15,574 bases of DNA, from the NCBI GenBank assembly GCA_028279085.1, contig JANQSX010000018.1, forward strand, positions 1-15,574, written 5' to 3'. Position numbers and translations under genes: made by a program. Shown piece after piece: positions 15,070-15,574 of the stretch. Positions within the stretch are counted from its first letter, which is position 1. Every line of letters begins with the position of its first letter. The DNA is from Bdellovibrionales bacterium (GTDB lineage Bacteria; Bdellovibrionota; Bdellovibrionia; Bdellovibrionales; UBA1609). The notes under the pieces are model-generated. The model ran no database searches and was not told where the DNA came from. It saw only the letters and a program-made list of their open reading frames with translations.

Positions 15070-15096
15070 TTGCAAACATCAATTAACAAATATAAT
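15070..15096 (+). promoter_or_regulatory. Candidate tadA promoter
   Basis: TTGCAA (15070-15075) and consensus TATAAT (15091-15096) with a 15-base spacer. A start near 15103 would give a leader of about 48 bases that carries the GGAGG at 15141-15145. Confidence 0.45.
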
Positions 15097-15150
15097 TTAC
15101 TTTAAAAGTATATTAATAAGCTAAACCGGTCAGAACTCCTGGAGGAAAGT

Positions 15151-15574
15151 TTGAAAGAAAATGAATTACAAGATCTGATTTTTATGAAGGAAGCTCTCAA
15201 GTTGGCTCTGCAGGCGGAAAAAAAAGGAGAGGTTCCTGTGGGAGCTATCATCGTTCAAGAAAACAAACCCATTGCCCGAGCCTTTAATCAAAAAGAAACT
15301 TTACAAAAAGCTTCCGCTCATGCAGAAATTTTAGCCATAGAAGAAGCCTCATCAAAACTCAAAAGCTGGAGGCTTAGTGATTGCACTATTTATGTTACTT
15401 TAGAACCCTGTCCAATGTGTGCGGGGGCTTTAGTGGCGGCCCGTTTAAAAAGGCTGGTTTATGCTTGCAAAGATCCGAAAGCGGGGGCTGTTCATTCCCT
15501 TTATCAAATCACAGAAGATCCACAGCTTAATCATCAGATGGAAATCCAGGCTGGAATTTTAGAGGATGAAAGCT
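15151..15574 (+). CDS. tadA: tRNA-specific adenosine-34 deaminase (3' end outside window)
   Basis: Converts adenosine 34 to inosine in tRNA-Arg(ACG), allowing wobble decoding; it is usually essential. The 141 visible codons cover nearly the whole enzyme. The zinc and catalytic residues are His57 and Glu59 (SAHAEI) and Cys87 and Cys90 (PCPMCAGAL). The N-terminal MKEALKLALQAE helix, EVPVGAIIV strand and the late block DPKAGAVHSLYQI, NHQMEIQAGIL also fit TadA. The start is TTG 15151, with GGAGG five bases upstream. The ATG at 15161 is out of frame, and the in-frame ATG at 15184 has no SD and would remove the N-terminal segment. The reading frame runs off the right edge with no stop. It is divergent from the exported-protein gene. 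Confidence 0.96.
   Translation, partial: MKENELQDLIFMKEALKLALQAEKKGEVPVGAIIVQENKPIARAFNQKETLQKASAHAEILAIEEASSKLKSWRLSDCTIYVTLEPCPMCAGALVAARLKRLVYACKDPKAGAVHSLYQITEDPQLNHQMEIQAGILEDES

Larger units (their letters stand above)
14788..15150. other. Divergent intergenic region between the exported-protein gene and tadA
   Basis: This 363-base region is very AT-rich and has no convincing open frame. It should hold both divergent promoters. It contains a 13-base direct repeat AATTAACAAATAT (14902-14914 and 15081-15093), each copy overlapping a promoter candidate, and a weak AT-rich inverted repeat at 15019-15038 (AAAAAGAG, four-base loop, CTCTTTTT). I see no tRNA, small RNA or mobile-element signature here. 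Confidence 0.6.

Overview
The window looks like a chromosomal segment of a low-G+C (about one third by eye) Gram-negative bacterium. The evidence is a predicted lipoprotein, two proteins with type I signal peptides, Shine-Dalgarno (SD) led genes and an rpsU-yqeY-dnaG-rpoD cluster. The protein style recalls AT-rich Bdellovibrionota or deltaproteobacterial relatives, but there is no rRNA here and that placement is inference. Most genes are core housekeeping. The unfamiliar material is four proteins placed among them.

Left part (1-2692, plus strand): the 3' end of an elongation factor G gene overlaps dcd (dCTP deaminase) by ATGA. A likely intrinsic terminator follows, then a CNNM/CBS membrane protein that overlaps cutA by one base. 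Next (2800-6024, plus) comes a 1074-residue exported protein. Its N-terminal third is an alpha/beta hydrolase with an intact Ser-Asp-His triad, and its C-terminal two thirds are unrecognised, mostly helical and partly coiled-coil.

Middle part (6061-8403, minus strand), in transcription order: a CAT-anticodon tRNA, a predicted lipoprotein gene ending at a perfect 13-bp-stem intrinsic terminator, an unrecognised 172-residue protein, tRNA-Ala(TGC) and a VOC-family protein. The terminator lies inside the longest open frame of the 172-residue gene, which shows that gene starts later, at a GTG with a strong SD. Both tRNA genes have an identical 13-bp sequence just upstream.

Right part (8556-12921, minus): the macromolecular-synthesis operon rpsU-yqeY-dnaG-rpoD, very tightly packed, which joins translation, replication priming and transcription initiation. 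rpsU has a near-perfect extended SD and a GTG start that restores the usual 65-residue S21. Upstream (13186-14787, minus) is a 533-residue exported protein of unknown function with an HDxxHxE cluster. Divergent from it, and cut by the window end, is tadA (tRNA adenosine-34 deaminase), with a TTG start and a strong SD. No CRISPR array, insertion sequence, prophage or clear defence system is visible. The best candidates for undescribed biology are the hydrolase-helical fusion protein and the HDxxH secreted protein.
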